A DNA stretch of 64,000 bases from Desulfoferula mesophila (lineage in GTDB: Bacteria; Desulfobacterota; Desulfarculia; Desulfarculales; Desulfarculaceae): the NCBI RefSeq assembly GCF_037076455.1, contig NZ_AP028679.1, forward strand, positions 1,999,501-2,063,500, in the 5' to 3' direction. The notes below the pieces were generated by a model. The model was not told where the DNA came from, ran no database searches, and saw only the letters and a program-made list of their open reading frames with translations. Of this stretch, positions 15,652 to 24,140 are shown one piece after another. Position 1 is the stretch's first letter. Each line of letters begins with the position of its first letter. The position numbers were made by a program, and so were the translations under genes.

Positions 15652-17496
15652 ATGCATTACGAGACCTACAGCACCGACTTACTGTGCATCGGAGCCGGCT
15701 TGGCCGGCGAGCGGGTTGCCATAGAGGTGGCTTCCCAAGGGTTTGAAGCCGTCCTGCTCAGTCTGGTGCCTCCACGCCGCTCACACTCCTGCGCGGCCGA
15801 GGGCGGCATGCAGGCCTCTCTGGGAAACATGTCCATGAGCCAGGGTGACAGCCCGAAACTGCACTTCGAAGACACGGTCAAGGGTTCTGACTGGGGATGC
15901 GACCAGGAGGTGGCCCGTATCTTCTGTCAGACCGCGCCCGTTGCCGCCCGTGAGGCCGCTTTCTGGGGGGTTCCCTGGAACCGCGTCGTGGCCGGCCCAA
16001 ACACTTATTTCCAGGGGGGCGAATCCTTTGAAATGGTGGAGACCCCCGAGTCTAACGGTCTGATCACCGCGCGCAATTTCGGGGGCACCAGCAAGTGGCG
16101 GGCCTGTTACACCGCAGATGGAACCGGTCACACCCTCTTATACGCTATGGACAGTAAGGTTCTCGAACTGGGCATCAAGGTGCATGACCGGGTAGAGGCC
16201 ACCAGCCTCATCCACGATGGCCAGCGTTGCATGGGCTGCGTGGGGCGCGATCTGCGCACCGGCAAGCTCCGAATCTACCTGGCCAAGGCCACCCTCATCG
16301 CCACCGGCGGCTACGGCCGACTTTACCCCGAGACCACCAGCAACATCATCAACGAGGGCGGTGGGCACATCATCGCCCTGGACACCGGCCTAGTGCCTTT
16401 CGGCAATCCAGAGGCGGTGCAGTTCCACCCCACCGGCATTGTGCCAACCAACATTTTGGTCACCGAGGGCTGTCGAGGCGAAGGCGGCACTCTGCTGGAC
16501 GTTGATAAGCACCGCTTCATGCCCGATTATGAGCCTGGCAAAGCTGAACTTGCTTCCCGCGACGTGGTGGCACGTTGGATGACCCACCACATTGCAGAAG
16601 GTAAAGGGGTGAACAGCCCCTACGGCGATCATCTGTGGCTTGATATTCGCCACTTGGGCGCAAAGAACATTCGCACCAAGCTTCGCGAGGTCTACGAGCT
16701 ATGTCACAATTTCCTGGGGATCGACTGCACCAAACAGCTCATCCCGGTGCGACCCGCCCAGCACTATTCCATGGGCGGAATGCGCATTAACAAGAACGGC
16801 GCGGCCTACGGTCTTGAAAATCTCTTCCTAGCTGGAGAGTCGGCCTGCTGGGACCTGCATGGCTTCAACCGCCTGGCGGGAAACTCCTTGGCAGAGACGA
16901 TCGTGGCTGGTCGCCATGTGGGGGGCAAAGTGGCCCAGTTCCTAGCCGGCCATGAAAACCGCTTTTCCACCGTGAGGGTTCAACAAGTGGTCATGCGCGA
17001 CGCCGAGCGCATCCATCGGCTGGTGAGTGGGAACGGCGGCAAAGAGAATGTCTACGCAATCCGTAGCGCCCTTCAGCGTGAAATGATGGACCGAGTGGGC
17101 ATTTTCCGTGACGGAAAGGGGTTGGCGCAGGCTGTAGACAACCTCTGCGAACTCTATGCGCGCTCGCTCAAGATCGGCTTGCGTTCCAGCGGCATTGGGG
17201 CCAACCCCGAGCTGGCCCTGGCTCTGAAGGTGCCTGGCATGATACGCTTGGCACTCTGCGTGGCTTACGCCGCCCTGATGCGCACTGAGAGCCGGGGTTC
17301 CCACTCCCGGGCCGATTACCCGGCGCGCAACGACCGCGATTGGCTTACCCGCACCCTGGCCTATTGGCCCGATCCAGGGGCCGATCTGCCTGAGCTGAAA
17401 TATGAGACGGCCAGTAAGATTCTTGATCTACCACCCGGCGACCGGGGCTATGGTAAAACCGAAATCATTTCCATGGACGCGCCGCCCGAAGTCTAG
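15652..17496 (+). CDS. FrdA/SdhA-family flavoprotein (fumarate reductase-like), without FrdB/FrdC
   Basis: A 614-aa FAD enzyme. FAD-binding LCIGAGLAGE is near residue 11, the covalent-FAD motif RSHSCAAEGGMQ (His45) is intact, and active-site blocks FHPTGI, ELASRDVVARW (catalytic Arg) and RPAQHYSMGG are present. This is the signature of fumarate reductases/succinate dehydrogenases. However, no iron-sulfur FrdB and no membrane anchor follow; only the 70-aa ferredoxin precedes it. It may therefore be a soluble reductase or dehydrogenase acting on fumarate or a substituted dicarboxylate such as mesaconate or methylsuccinate. I take ATG 15652 rather than the upstream TTG 15628. Confidence 0.85.
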   Translation: MHYETYSTDLLCIGAGLAGERVAIEVASQGFEAVLLSLVPPRRSHSCAAEGGMQASLGNMSMSQGDSPKLHFEDTVKGSDWGCDQEVARIFCQTAPVAAREAAFWGVPWNRVVAGPNTYFQGGESFEMVETPESNGLITARNFGGTSKWRACYTADGTGHTLLYAMDSKVLELGIKVHDRVEATSLIHDGQRCMGCVGRDLRTGKLRIYLAKATLIATGGYGRLYPETTSNIINEGGGHIIALDTGLVPFGNPEAVQFHPTGIVPTNILVTEGCRGEGGTLLDVDKHRFMPDYEPGKAELASRDVVARWMTHHIAEGKGVNSPYGDHLWLDIRHLGAKNIRTKLREVYELCHNFLGIDCTKQLIPVRPAQHYSMGGMRINKNGAAYGLENLFLAGESACWDLHGFNRLAGNSLAETIVAGRHVGGKVAQFLAGHENRFSTVRVQQVVMRDAERIHRLVSGNGGKENVYAIRSALQREMMDRVGIFRDGKGLAQAVDNLCELYARSLKIGLRSSGIGANPELALALKVPGMIRLALCVAYAALMRTESRGSHSRADYPARNDRDWLTRTLAYWPDPGADLPELKYETASKILDLPPGDRGYGKTEIISMDAPPEV

Positions 17497-17558
17497 GCCT
17501 ATGTCCATTGTGGTGACCATGCCTCTCTCTTTTTAAATTACACAACTCTTACATTTTA

Positions 17559-17587
17559 GGCCCGGCGTACAACCATGCGTCCGGGCC
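17559..17587 (+). terminator. Possible terminator hairpin after the flavoprotein gene
   Basis: GGCCCGG at 17559-17565 pairs with CCGGGCC at 17581-17587 across a 15-base loop, 63 bases after the flavoprotein stop. No T-run follows, so it is a weak intrinsic terminator at best. It separates the ligase-lyase-flavoprotein operon from the next regulator. Confidence 0.35.
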
Positions 17588-17613
17588 CTCAATATTACAT
17601 GAATAAATTATAA

Positions 17614-17643
17614 TTGACTAATTGTCGACAAGACTACTATATT
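17614..17643 (+). promoter_or_regulatory. Predicted promoter with operator palindrome inside the spacer
   Basis: TTGACT (17614-17619) and TATATT (17638-17643) are spaced by 18 bases, a sigma-70-like promoter. Within the spacer is a perfect palindrome TTGTCGACAA (17622-17631), which matches the TNGT-(N0-3)-ACNA pattern bound by many FCD-type GntR regulators. The next gene encodes such a regulator, so autorepression by occlusion of the promoter is likely. Transcription from here would start near 17650 and favours the ATG at 17666. Confidence 0.55.
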
Positions 17644-17665
17644 GGGCAAAACCTACAACGTTGTT

Positions 17666-18403
17666 ATGGATTCAAAGCGAGGAAAGTGGGTGCCAGAGTT
17701 CAGCAAACCCAAGTCTATGGTCGATCAGATCTATGACAGCATCGCCCGTGCCATCACTACTGGGGATCTGGAACCCGGTACGCGGCTGGTGGAGCAGGTT
17801 CTGCAAAATGACTTCGGGGTCAGCAGAGCGCCCATCCGTGAGGCCATCCGCCTGCTGGAGGCCGATGGTTTGGTGGTGGTGGATGCATACAAAAAAAAGT
17901 ACGTGCGCAACCTGACTCGGGAGGACCTGACTGACAACATTCCTGTGCTAGCCGCCCTGGAAAGTTTGGCCGGTCGCCTAGCCGCGGCCAACATCACCTC
18001 CAAAGACATCCAGCAACTCGAGAGAATTAACCTGGAGATCGAGCGAGAGTACGAGGCCGGCAACTATCAAAAGTGCGCAGAATTGAACTTCTCCTTTCAT
18101 CGATCCTTCCTGTACCTGGCCAACAACAAGGCTCTTAAGCGGGCCGTTGGTTCCATAGTCAAATCTCTTCTCTGGCTGTGGTTGACCACCCAGTACTACA
18201 AGAACAGCAGCATCATTCCATCGTCAATCGAGGAGCACCAACTCATCCTGAAGGCTTTTCGCGAACGGAATCCTCAGGAGGTGGAAAAGCGAGTGCGCGA
18301 TCACATTGAGGCCGTGTTGGCTCGTTTTGTGCGACAGTCACAGTTCGACGAGGATGGTATCTACAAGTTCACATCTTCCAAAAAGGCAGTCGTCGGTTCC
18401 TAA
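17666..18403 (+). CDS. GntR-family (FCD) transcriptional regulator, distinct from the three paralogues
   Basis: A 245-aa regulator from the ATG at 17666 (a TTG at 17642 would add eight residues but overlaps the predicted -10 box). The winged helix covers about residues 15-80 (GTRLVEQVLQNDFGVSRAPIREAIRLLE) and the FCD domain has the D/N-x3-H type FSFHRSFLYLANN. The PIREAIRLLE recognition helix is the common FadR-subfamily form, unlike the TPVIQALNRLE form of the other GntR proteins here. It is flanked upstream by the flavoprotein operon and downstream by the CoA-transferase gene 44 bases away. Confidence 0.88.
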   Translation: MDSKRGKWVPEFSKPKSMVDQIYDSIARAITTGDLEPGTRLVEQVLQNDFGVSRAPIREAIRLLEADGLVVVDAYKKKYVRNLTREDLTDNIPVLAALESLAGRLAAANITSKDIQQLERINLEIEREYEAGNYQKCAELNFSFHRSFLYLANNKALKRAVGSIVKSLLWLWLTTQYYKNSSIIPSSIEEHQLILKAFRERNPQEVEKRVRDHIEAVLARFVRQSQFDEDGIYKFTSSKKAVVGS

Positions 18404-19348
18404 GCCATTCAGGCCGTTGCTCCGGGCCAGTTCAGGTAGGTAATGTCATGGAAGGTTACGCACCACTTAGCGACATCAAAATACTGGACCTCAGCGCTCT
18501 ACTACCAGGACCATACTGCACCATGCTTCTAGCCGCCATGGGGGCCCAAGTACTAAAGGTGGAGAACCCCAGGGGAGGCGACTTAATGCGCCGCATGTCG
18601 CCGGGCTCCTTCGAGTACTTGAACTGTCAGAAAGAGCTGATCAGCTTGGATTTGAAGAGTTCGCGGGGCAGGGATCTGTTCTTGAGCCTGGCCTCGGAGT
18701 GCCAAGTGTTGGTAGAGGGTTTTCGACCTGGGGTGGCTGATCGCCTGGGAGTGGATTTCGATTCCGTGGCCGCGGCCGTTCCCGGGATCATCTATTGCTC
18801 AATTTCGGGCTACGGCCAGGATGGACCCTACAAGGACCTGCCCGGGCATGACCTCAATTACATGGGGCTTACCGGGGTGCTTAGCATATCCGGCGATCCA
18901 AACTCCGGACGGCCGGAATTTCCTTCGGGTCCGCAGTATTCCGACCTGGCTGGATCACTGTTCGCCGTAAACGCCATTTTGGCGGCCTTGATCGGCCAGG
19001 GTAAAAGTCGCGAGGCCCGTTGGCTTGACGTGTCCATTGCTGAAGCCACCGGCATGCTGATCATGCCGCGCTATCTTGAGTATCTGGAACGTGGGAAGCC
19101 ATCCAAAGAGGCGTTCATGGCTCGAGGGCCTTATGGGGTGTTTCAGACTCTTGATGGCAAGTACCTGACCCTGGGTATCGTGGAGGACCACTTTTGGGTC
19201 AACTTCTGCCGGGCAGCCGGCCTGGAAGAGCTGGCCGTGGACCCTGAACTGCAAGGCTGGCAGGCGCGAAACCGTCATGCGGCACGTGTTAAACCCATCT
19301 TGGAACGGGTATTCCAGACGCGCAGCCGCGAGGATTGGCTTAAAACAC

Positions 19349-20431
19349 TTATCGCGGCAGACGTGCCTGTGGCTCCATTGCACGATCTAGATCAATGGGC
19401 CCAAGACCCGCAGCTTTTGGCCAGGGGCTTTTTCGGTCCGGGTCAGGAAGAGAAACTCTTCGCCAGCTTGCCCCATTTTCCGGTGCCGGCCATGGAGAAA
19501 CGCGGGAAGGGACTGAGGTGCTACCCGTTTCGGGTCCAGGTGAGATGAGAGATTCCCAGGTTTGCTTCTTTGGAGATGGAGCCCTGGGGGAGGCCACGCA
19601 GGGGGCAGGTCCCACCTGCTTGGCATAGGCCTCCGGGGTCATGTTACCCAGGGAGCTGTGTGGCCGATGTTGGTTGTAATCCAGCCGCCAGGTGTCCAGC
19701 TTGTCCTGGGCGTCCACCACCGACACAAACCAGTTTTCGTTTAAGCACTCCTCCCGAAGACGTCCGTTGAATGACTCGATAAATGGGTTGTCCGTGGGCT
19801 TGCCTGGGCGGCTGAAATCAAGCTCCACCTTGTTCCAGTACGCCCACTGATCAAGGACTTTAGAGGTGAATTCGCTCCCGTTGTCCACTTTGATGGATTT
19901 GGGGGCTCCACGTTCAGCGACCAGCTGGTTGAGCACTGCCACTACATCATCGCCCCGTAGGCTCTGACCAGCCTTCAAAGCAAGGCTCTCACGACTAAAG
20001 TTGTCCACTATCGTCAGCACCCGGAGCTGATGCCCAGAATAAAGCTGATCGGACACAAAGTCCATAGACCAGCTCTCGTTGCTCCTCTTGGGCTTTGGCT
20101 GGCTGACCACCCGGCGGGTCGCGCTCACCCGGCGCCGGGGGCGCTTGCGGCGCATGGTCAGCCCCTCCTCGGTATAAAGGCGATAAACCCGCTTGGCGTT
20201 GACCAGCCAGCCCTCCCGCCTCAGGAGCACATGCAGGCGCCGGTAGCCATAGCTGACCCGGACCGCGGCCAGGTCCCTCAGCCGCATGCGCAATTCGTCC
20301 TGCCTGTCCGCAATACTCTGGTAGCGATGGCTGGAGCGGGCAAACTTGAGCACCTGGCAGGCCCGCCGCTCACTGACCTTGAATACCTTCTCCAAATAGC
20401 CGGCCAGAGCACGCTTGCGGACAGGCTTCAT
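19349..20431 (-). CDS. IS3-family transposase OrfB, reading out of the element
   Basis: A 360-codon frame with a complete rve integrase core: Asp in SMDFVSDQLY, Asp in IKVDNGSEF and Glu in PFIESFNGRLREE, with the family end RPHSSLGNMTPEAYA near residue 265. The part after about residue 295 is encoded by antisense CoA-transferase DNA, because the element itself supplies no stop before its end. In its donor site the protein presumably ended at or near the IS border. It overlaps orfA by four bases (ATGA). Confidence 0.82.
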   Translation of the reverse strand: MKPVRKRALAGYLEKVFKVSERRACQVLKFARSSHRYQSIADRQDELRMRLRDLAAVRVSYGYRRLHVLLRREGWLVNAKRVYRLYTEEGLTMRRKRPRRRVSATRRVVSQPKPKRSNESWSMDFVSDQLYSGHQLRVLTIVDNFSRESLALKAGQSLRGDDVVAVLNQLVAERGAPKSIKVDNGSEFTSKVLDQWAYWNKVELDFSRPGKPTDNPFIESFNGRLREECLNENWFVSVVDAQDKLDTWRLDYNQHRPHSSLGNMTPEAYAKQVGPAPCVASPRAPSPKKQTWESLISPGPETGSTSVPSRVSPWPAPENGASWRRVSLPDPDRKSPWPKAAGLGPIDLDRAMEPQARLPR

Positions 20432-20735
20432 AGTTTTCTTTTTATGACGTCCTGCAGCATGGCCTTGTCCAGGCTCAAGTCAGCCACCAGCTGCTTGAGC
20501 TTACGGTTTTCTTCCTCAAGCTGCTTCAGGCGCCTGATCTCCGCCACGCCCATGCCCGCGAATTTTTTCTTCCAGCGGTAAAAGGTGGCCTCGCTCACCC
20601 CCATCTTGCGCACGATCTCCGCCACCGGGGTGCCGCTGTCAGCCTGCTGCAGGGCAAAAACGATCTGGGGCTCGGTGTACCTCCTGCGCTTCATCCAGTC
20701 CTCCTGGTCAAATGAGAATTATGACGATTTTCTCA
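19546..20735 (-). mobile_element. IS3-family insertion sequence (type c), inside the CoA-transferase gene
   Basis: About 1,190 bases. Ends are inferred from the short imperfect inverted repeat TGAGAGATTC (from 19546) and, on the other strand, TGAGAAAATC (ending at 20735). It carries orfA (20428-20694) and orfB (19349-20431). The orfB frame has no stop inside the element. No clear target duplication is seen, and exact ends are uncertain by a few bases. Confidence 0.7.
20428..20694 (-). CDS. IS3-family transposase OrfA
   Basis: An 88-aa HTH protein. The recognition part reads VAEIVRKMGVSEATFYRWKK, followed by a coiled-coil/leucine-rich tail (LKQLEEENRKLKQLVADLSL). It is typical of IS407-group elements of the IS3 family. 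It overlaps the start of orfB, with OrfAB fusion expected. Confidence 0.85.
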   Translation of the reverse strand: MKRRRYTEPQIVFALQQADSGTPVAEIVRKMGVSEATFYRWKKKFAGMGVAEIRRLKQLEEENRKLKQLVADLSLDKAMLQDVIKRKL

Positions 20736-20921
20736 TCCGATATGGACCAGAATTCGGGAAGCAGGTCAGGACAAGGTGTGGATCTGAGAGTGGGACGCGA
20801 CACTGACAAGTGGCTCTCGTCCTTGGGCATGGGGCAGGAGCAAATATCTGATTTCCGGGAGCGCAAGATTATCTGATCGTTACACGAAGCAAGTATTCAT
20901 GATGATTGAGGTGTCTTTACA

Positions 20922-22040
20922 ATGAATATCGAGCTAACCGAAGACCAGCGCATCATCACCGAAAGCATTCGCAAGTTCCTGAAGAATGAAATCGCTCCTC
21001 TAGTGGAGGAGCACGAGAGCCAGCGCAAGACCATCACCAAGGACATCATCAAAATGCTGGAACCCTACGGCTACGCCAGCGGCTTGGTGGCCGAGGAGTA
21101 CGGCGGCCTGGAGTTGGATTGTCTCACCTACGCCCTGATGGTGGAGGAGTTGAGCCGTACTTGGGCCTCTCTGCGCACCATGGTCACCTCCTCGGCTTTG
21201 GTTACCAAACTCCTGGGGCGCAAGGGTTCCCCGGAACAGCGCGAAAAGTTTCTCCCCCGACTCATGGCTATGGACGATCTGGCCTGCTTCGCCCTGACAG
21301 AACCCAACGTAGGCTCGGATACCCGCTCCATAGATACCAAGGCTGAACGCGACGGCTACCATTACATCATCAACGGCACCAAGACCCTGATCACCGGCGG
21401 CAGCTTGGCTGATGTGGTGCTGGTATACGCCCAGGTGAAACAGCCCAATGGTGGCAAGGGCATCACCGCCTTTTTGGTGCATCGAGACGAATCGCCATTC
21501 GAGGCGCAGGATATACCCAAGATGGGTATGCACTGCTCACCCCTGTCCGAACTGGCCTTTGTTGACTGCCGGGTACCGGCGGCCAACCGGCTGGGCGAGG
21601 AGGGCGCAGGGCAGCGCATCGCCTTAACCGGGCTCAATGAGGGCAGGGTGAACGTGACCTTTGCGGTGGTGGGCCTTGGACAAGCCGCCCTGGACGCCTC
21701 CATTCGCTACGCCAAAGAGCGGGTGCAGTTTGGCAAGCCCATCGCAAGCTTCCAATTGGTCCAGGATCTTATAGTGCAGATGGCCCTAAAAGTTGACACC
21801 GCCCGTTTACTTGGGTCACATGCGGCAAGGCTGCTTGACCAAAAAAAGGACTGCCGCCGCGAGGCATCCTTTGCAAAGCTATTTGGCACCGAAGCCATGG
21901 TGGATGTTTGCAACATGGCCATCCAAGTGCACGGCGGCTACGGTTACACCTCGGAGTTTCCGGTGGAGCGCTACTTCCGTGATGTGCGTCATTTGACCAT
22001 GGCCGAGGGCACCACCCAGTGTAACCCTCCCTTAAAATAG
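20922..22040 (+). pseudogene. Acyl-CoA dehydrogenase, 3' end cut off by an IS
   Basis: 372 codons are open. The acyl-CoA dehydrogenase fold is complete up to HGGYGYTSEFPVERYFRDVR and the catalytic base Glu362 in MAEGTTQ. The IS at 22020 then replaces the last helix (usually IQKLIIGR... and about 15 more residues) with CNPPLK and a stop. The substrate motif is CFALTEPNVGSD. Loss of the final helix normally harms folding and FAD binding, so activity is doubtful. It starts 45 bases after the CoA-transferase tail, so both belonged to one operon. Confidence 0.8.
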
Positions 22041-22098
22041 GGCCAGTTTGAGGTAGAGACTTCTGGCAGACTGAGGTCTGCAAGGAGGACTCTTCACG

Positions 22099-22365
22099 AT
22101 GCGCAGGACCAGATTCAGCGAAACTCAGATCGTCAAAATTCTGAAAGAGGTGGAAGGGGGCAGGACCGCCAAGGAGGTCTGCCGGGAATACGGTGTCAGC
22201 AGCGCCACCTACTACAAATGGAAGTCCAAGTACGGGGGCATGGAGGCCTCGGACATCGTCCGGCTCAAGGAGCTTGAAGAAGAAAACAGGCGTCTAAAGC
22301 AGATGTACGCCGACTTGAGCCTTGAGAATCGGGCTCTGAAGGACGTCATCGAAAGAAAAATATAA
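22099..22365 (+). CDS. IS3-family (IS407-type) transposase OrfA
   Basis: An 88-aa HTH protein: FSETQIVKILKEVEGG and VCREYGVSSATYYKWKSKYG are diagnostic for IS407-group OrfA, followed by the coiled-coil LKELEEENRRLKQMYADL. The orfB reading frame lies at -1 and is open back to the A-rich end of orfA (about 22350), so an OrfAB fusion is possible. Identical to the copy at 38360-38626. Confidence 0.88.
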   Translation: MRRTRFSETQIVKILKEVEGGRTAKEVCREYGVSSATYYKWKSKYGGMEASDIVRLKELEEENRRLKQMYADLSLENRALKDVIERKI

Positions 22366-22397
22366 GGCCAGCGGGTCGGCGCGATCTGGCTAAGTTC

Positions 22398-23207
22398 ATG
22401 TGCAAAGAGCACGGTCTGAGCATTCGCCGGGCCTGCCGCGCCCTGAGGCTGAGCCGGTCGGTTTATGCCTACCGACCCAAGCCCCGCGACGATGGTCCGA
22501 TCATCGAGGCGCTGACTTCGCTGGCAGACAAATATCCCAGATACGGCTTTGCCAAACTGTTTCAAGTAATTCGGCGGGATGGACATGGCTGGAATCACAA
22601 GCGGGTGTACCGAGTGTACTGCGCCCTGAAGCTAAACCTTCGCAGGAAGGGTAAGAAGCGCCTGCCTACTCGTGATCCCCAGCCGCTTGCAGTGCCGGAT
22701 CTGGCCAATATCTGCTGGTCGGTGGACTTCATGAGCGATGCCCTGTATGGCGGCCAGCGATTCAGGACCTTTAATGTGGTGGATGATTTCAATCGAGAGG
22801 CCCTGGCCATAGAGGTGGACGTCAATCTCCCCGCCCAAAGGATAATCCGAGTGCTGGAGCGTATCGCTGCCTGGCGGGGCTACCCGTCCAGGCTGAGGCT
22901 GGACAACGGCCCGGAGCTGGTCAGTGTAGCTATGGCCCAATGGGCCGAGGAGCATAGTATCGATTTGGGTTTCACTCAGCCCGGCAAGCCCACCCAGAAT
23001 TCATACATTGAACGCTTCAACCGGACCTATCGGGAAGAGGTGCTGGACCTTTACATATTTTCCCGTCTAAGCGAGGTGCGGGAAATCACGGATCGCTGGC
23101 TCAAGGAGTACAACGAGGAACGCCCTCATGAGTCCCTCGGCAACCTGACACCAGCCGAATACCTCGCTATAAATTCACCTGAAGTTTCTACTGTTGACTG
23201 GCACTAA
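22398..23207 (+). CDS. IS3-family (IS407-type) transposase OrfB
   Basis: A 269-aa DDE integrase. Catalytic residues are visible in CWSVDFMSDALY (Asp), LRLDNGPELV (Asp) and QNSYIERFNRTYREE (Glu); the family end RPHESLGNLTPAEYL is present. Identical in sequence to the minus-strand copy at 37518-38327, so transposition or recombination between the two sites was recent. Confidence 0.9.
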   Translation: MCKEHGLSIRRACRALRLSRSVYAYRPKPRDDGPIIEALTSLADKYPRYGFAKLFQVIRRDGHGWNHKRVYRVYCALKLNLRRKGKKRLPTRDPQPLAVPDLANICWSVDFMSDALYGGQRFRTFNVVDDFNREALAIEVDVNLPAQRIIRVLERIAAWRGYPSRLRLDNGPELVSVAMAQWAEEHSIDLGFTQPGKPTQNSYIERFNRTYREEVLDLYIFSRLSEVREITDRWLKEYNEERPHESLGNLTPAEYLAINSPEVSTVDWH

Positions 23208-23223
23208 TCGGGGGAGGTTTACA

Positions 23224-24097
23224 CACCCATCCCGTGATACAAGGAGCCATGGGAGTCATCTGCAACCCGGAGATGGTGGCAGCGGTCTCCCAGGCAGGCG
23301 GCTTCGGGGTGCTGGGCTCGGCCTTCCAAAACGATCCTGAGGCTCTACGCCGCCAGATCGAACAGGTGCAGGCCCTGACCGAGAGGCCCTTTGGGGCTAA
23401 CCTAACGGTGCTCAATCCAATCTCTGCCCAACTAGCTCAGGTGATTCTGGAGATGGGCATCAAGGCGGTGACAACTAGCGCGGGCGATCCGACCCCCCTG
23501 GTGGATCAGCTTAAAACCCACGGGGTCATGGTACTACACGTCTGCCCCACCGTGGACAAAGCAGTCAAGGCCCGTGCTGCAGGGGTGGACGCGGTGATTG
23601 CCGAGGGCGGCGAGTCTGGCGGCATTCAGGGGGTGGATGCGGTGGGTACTATGGTGCTGGTGCCTGCGGTCTGCGATGCTGTGGACATTCCCGTGGTGGC
23701 TGCGGGCGGCATTGGCGATGCGCGGGGATATCGCGCCGCGTTGGCCCTTGGCGCGTCCGGGGTGCAGGTAGGCACTCGCTTTATCGCCTCAGTCGAGTGT
23801 GTTGCCCATCCCACCTATAAAGAGATGATCTGCCAGGCATCCGATACAAGTACCTTTCTGATCAAACGGGGAGGGCGTATCAGGGTGCGTGTGTTGCCCA
23901 CTAATTTGGCCAAGAGTCTGCGCACTGATGACAGCGGACAGGTAGGCACAGCCCTGGGCGGGGACGCCATTGGCAAGGCCTGGATCGGGGGAGACGTAGA
24001 AGCCTATACCCTGCCCGCTGGTCAGGTTTCAGGCCTGGTGCAGCAGGTCAGAACGGTGGCCCAAATCATCGAGGAGATGGTTAAGACCTCTGCCTAA
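23224..24097 (+). pseudogene. Nitronate monooxygenase/FabK-like FMN protein, N-terminus cut off by an IS
   Basis: TIM-barrel FMN protein. The frame enters directly from the IS border as HPVIQGAMGVI, where family members normally have about 15-20 more residues first. A GTG at 23234 could restart translation to give 287 aa. FMN-binding motifs AAGGIGDARG and GASGVQVGTRF are intact. The motif usually read as EAGGH is ESGGI here, so the catalytic His of nitronate monooxygenases and FabK is missing. True nitronate oxidation is therefore unlikely even for an intact gene; the natural reaction is unknown. Confidence 0.7.
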
Positions 24098-24140
24098 GGA
24101 TTATAAGGGCGCAGGTGCAAACACAAAGAAGGAAGCGCAC

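Larger units (their letters stand above)
18448..20876 (+). pseudogene. CaiB/BaiF family III CoA-transferase gene split by an IS element
   Basis: The 5' part (18448-19545, 366 codons) has the family start ILDLSALLPGPYCTMLLAAMGA and the catalytic Asp166 in GPQYSDLAGSL. The frame is cut at PFRVQVR by a minus-strand IS (19546-20735). Past the IS the same frame resumes at 20736 and ends at 20876 with RDTDKWLSSLGMGQEQISDF, the usual C-terminal tail of this family. Together they give about 412 aa, normal length. Intact members move CoA between carboxylic acids. The truncated first part alone would end in two or three extra residues and is probably inactive. Confidence 0.78.
22020..23223 (+). mobile_element. 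IS3-family (IS407-group-like) insertion sequence, complete (copy 1 of type b)
   Basis: 1,204 bases with terminal inverted repeats: TGTAACCCTCCC at the left, TGTAAACCTCCC on the other strand at the right. It carries orfA (22099-22365) and orfB (22398-23207). A second copy with identical proteins is at 37511-38705, lacking the last nine bases. The flanks do not form a target duplication and both flanking genes are truncated, which points to a deletion next to the element after it inserted. Confidence 0.9.

Noticed and set aside
23224-24097. Annotation as a functional nitronate monooxygenase
   Set aside because: The N-terminus is removed by the IS and the catalytic His of the family is Ile, so that name would overstate the evidence.
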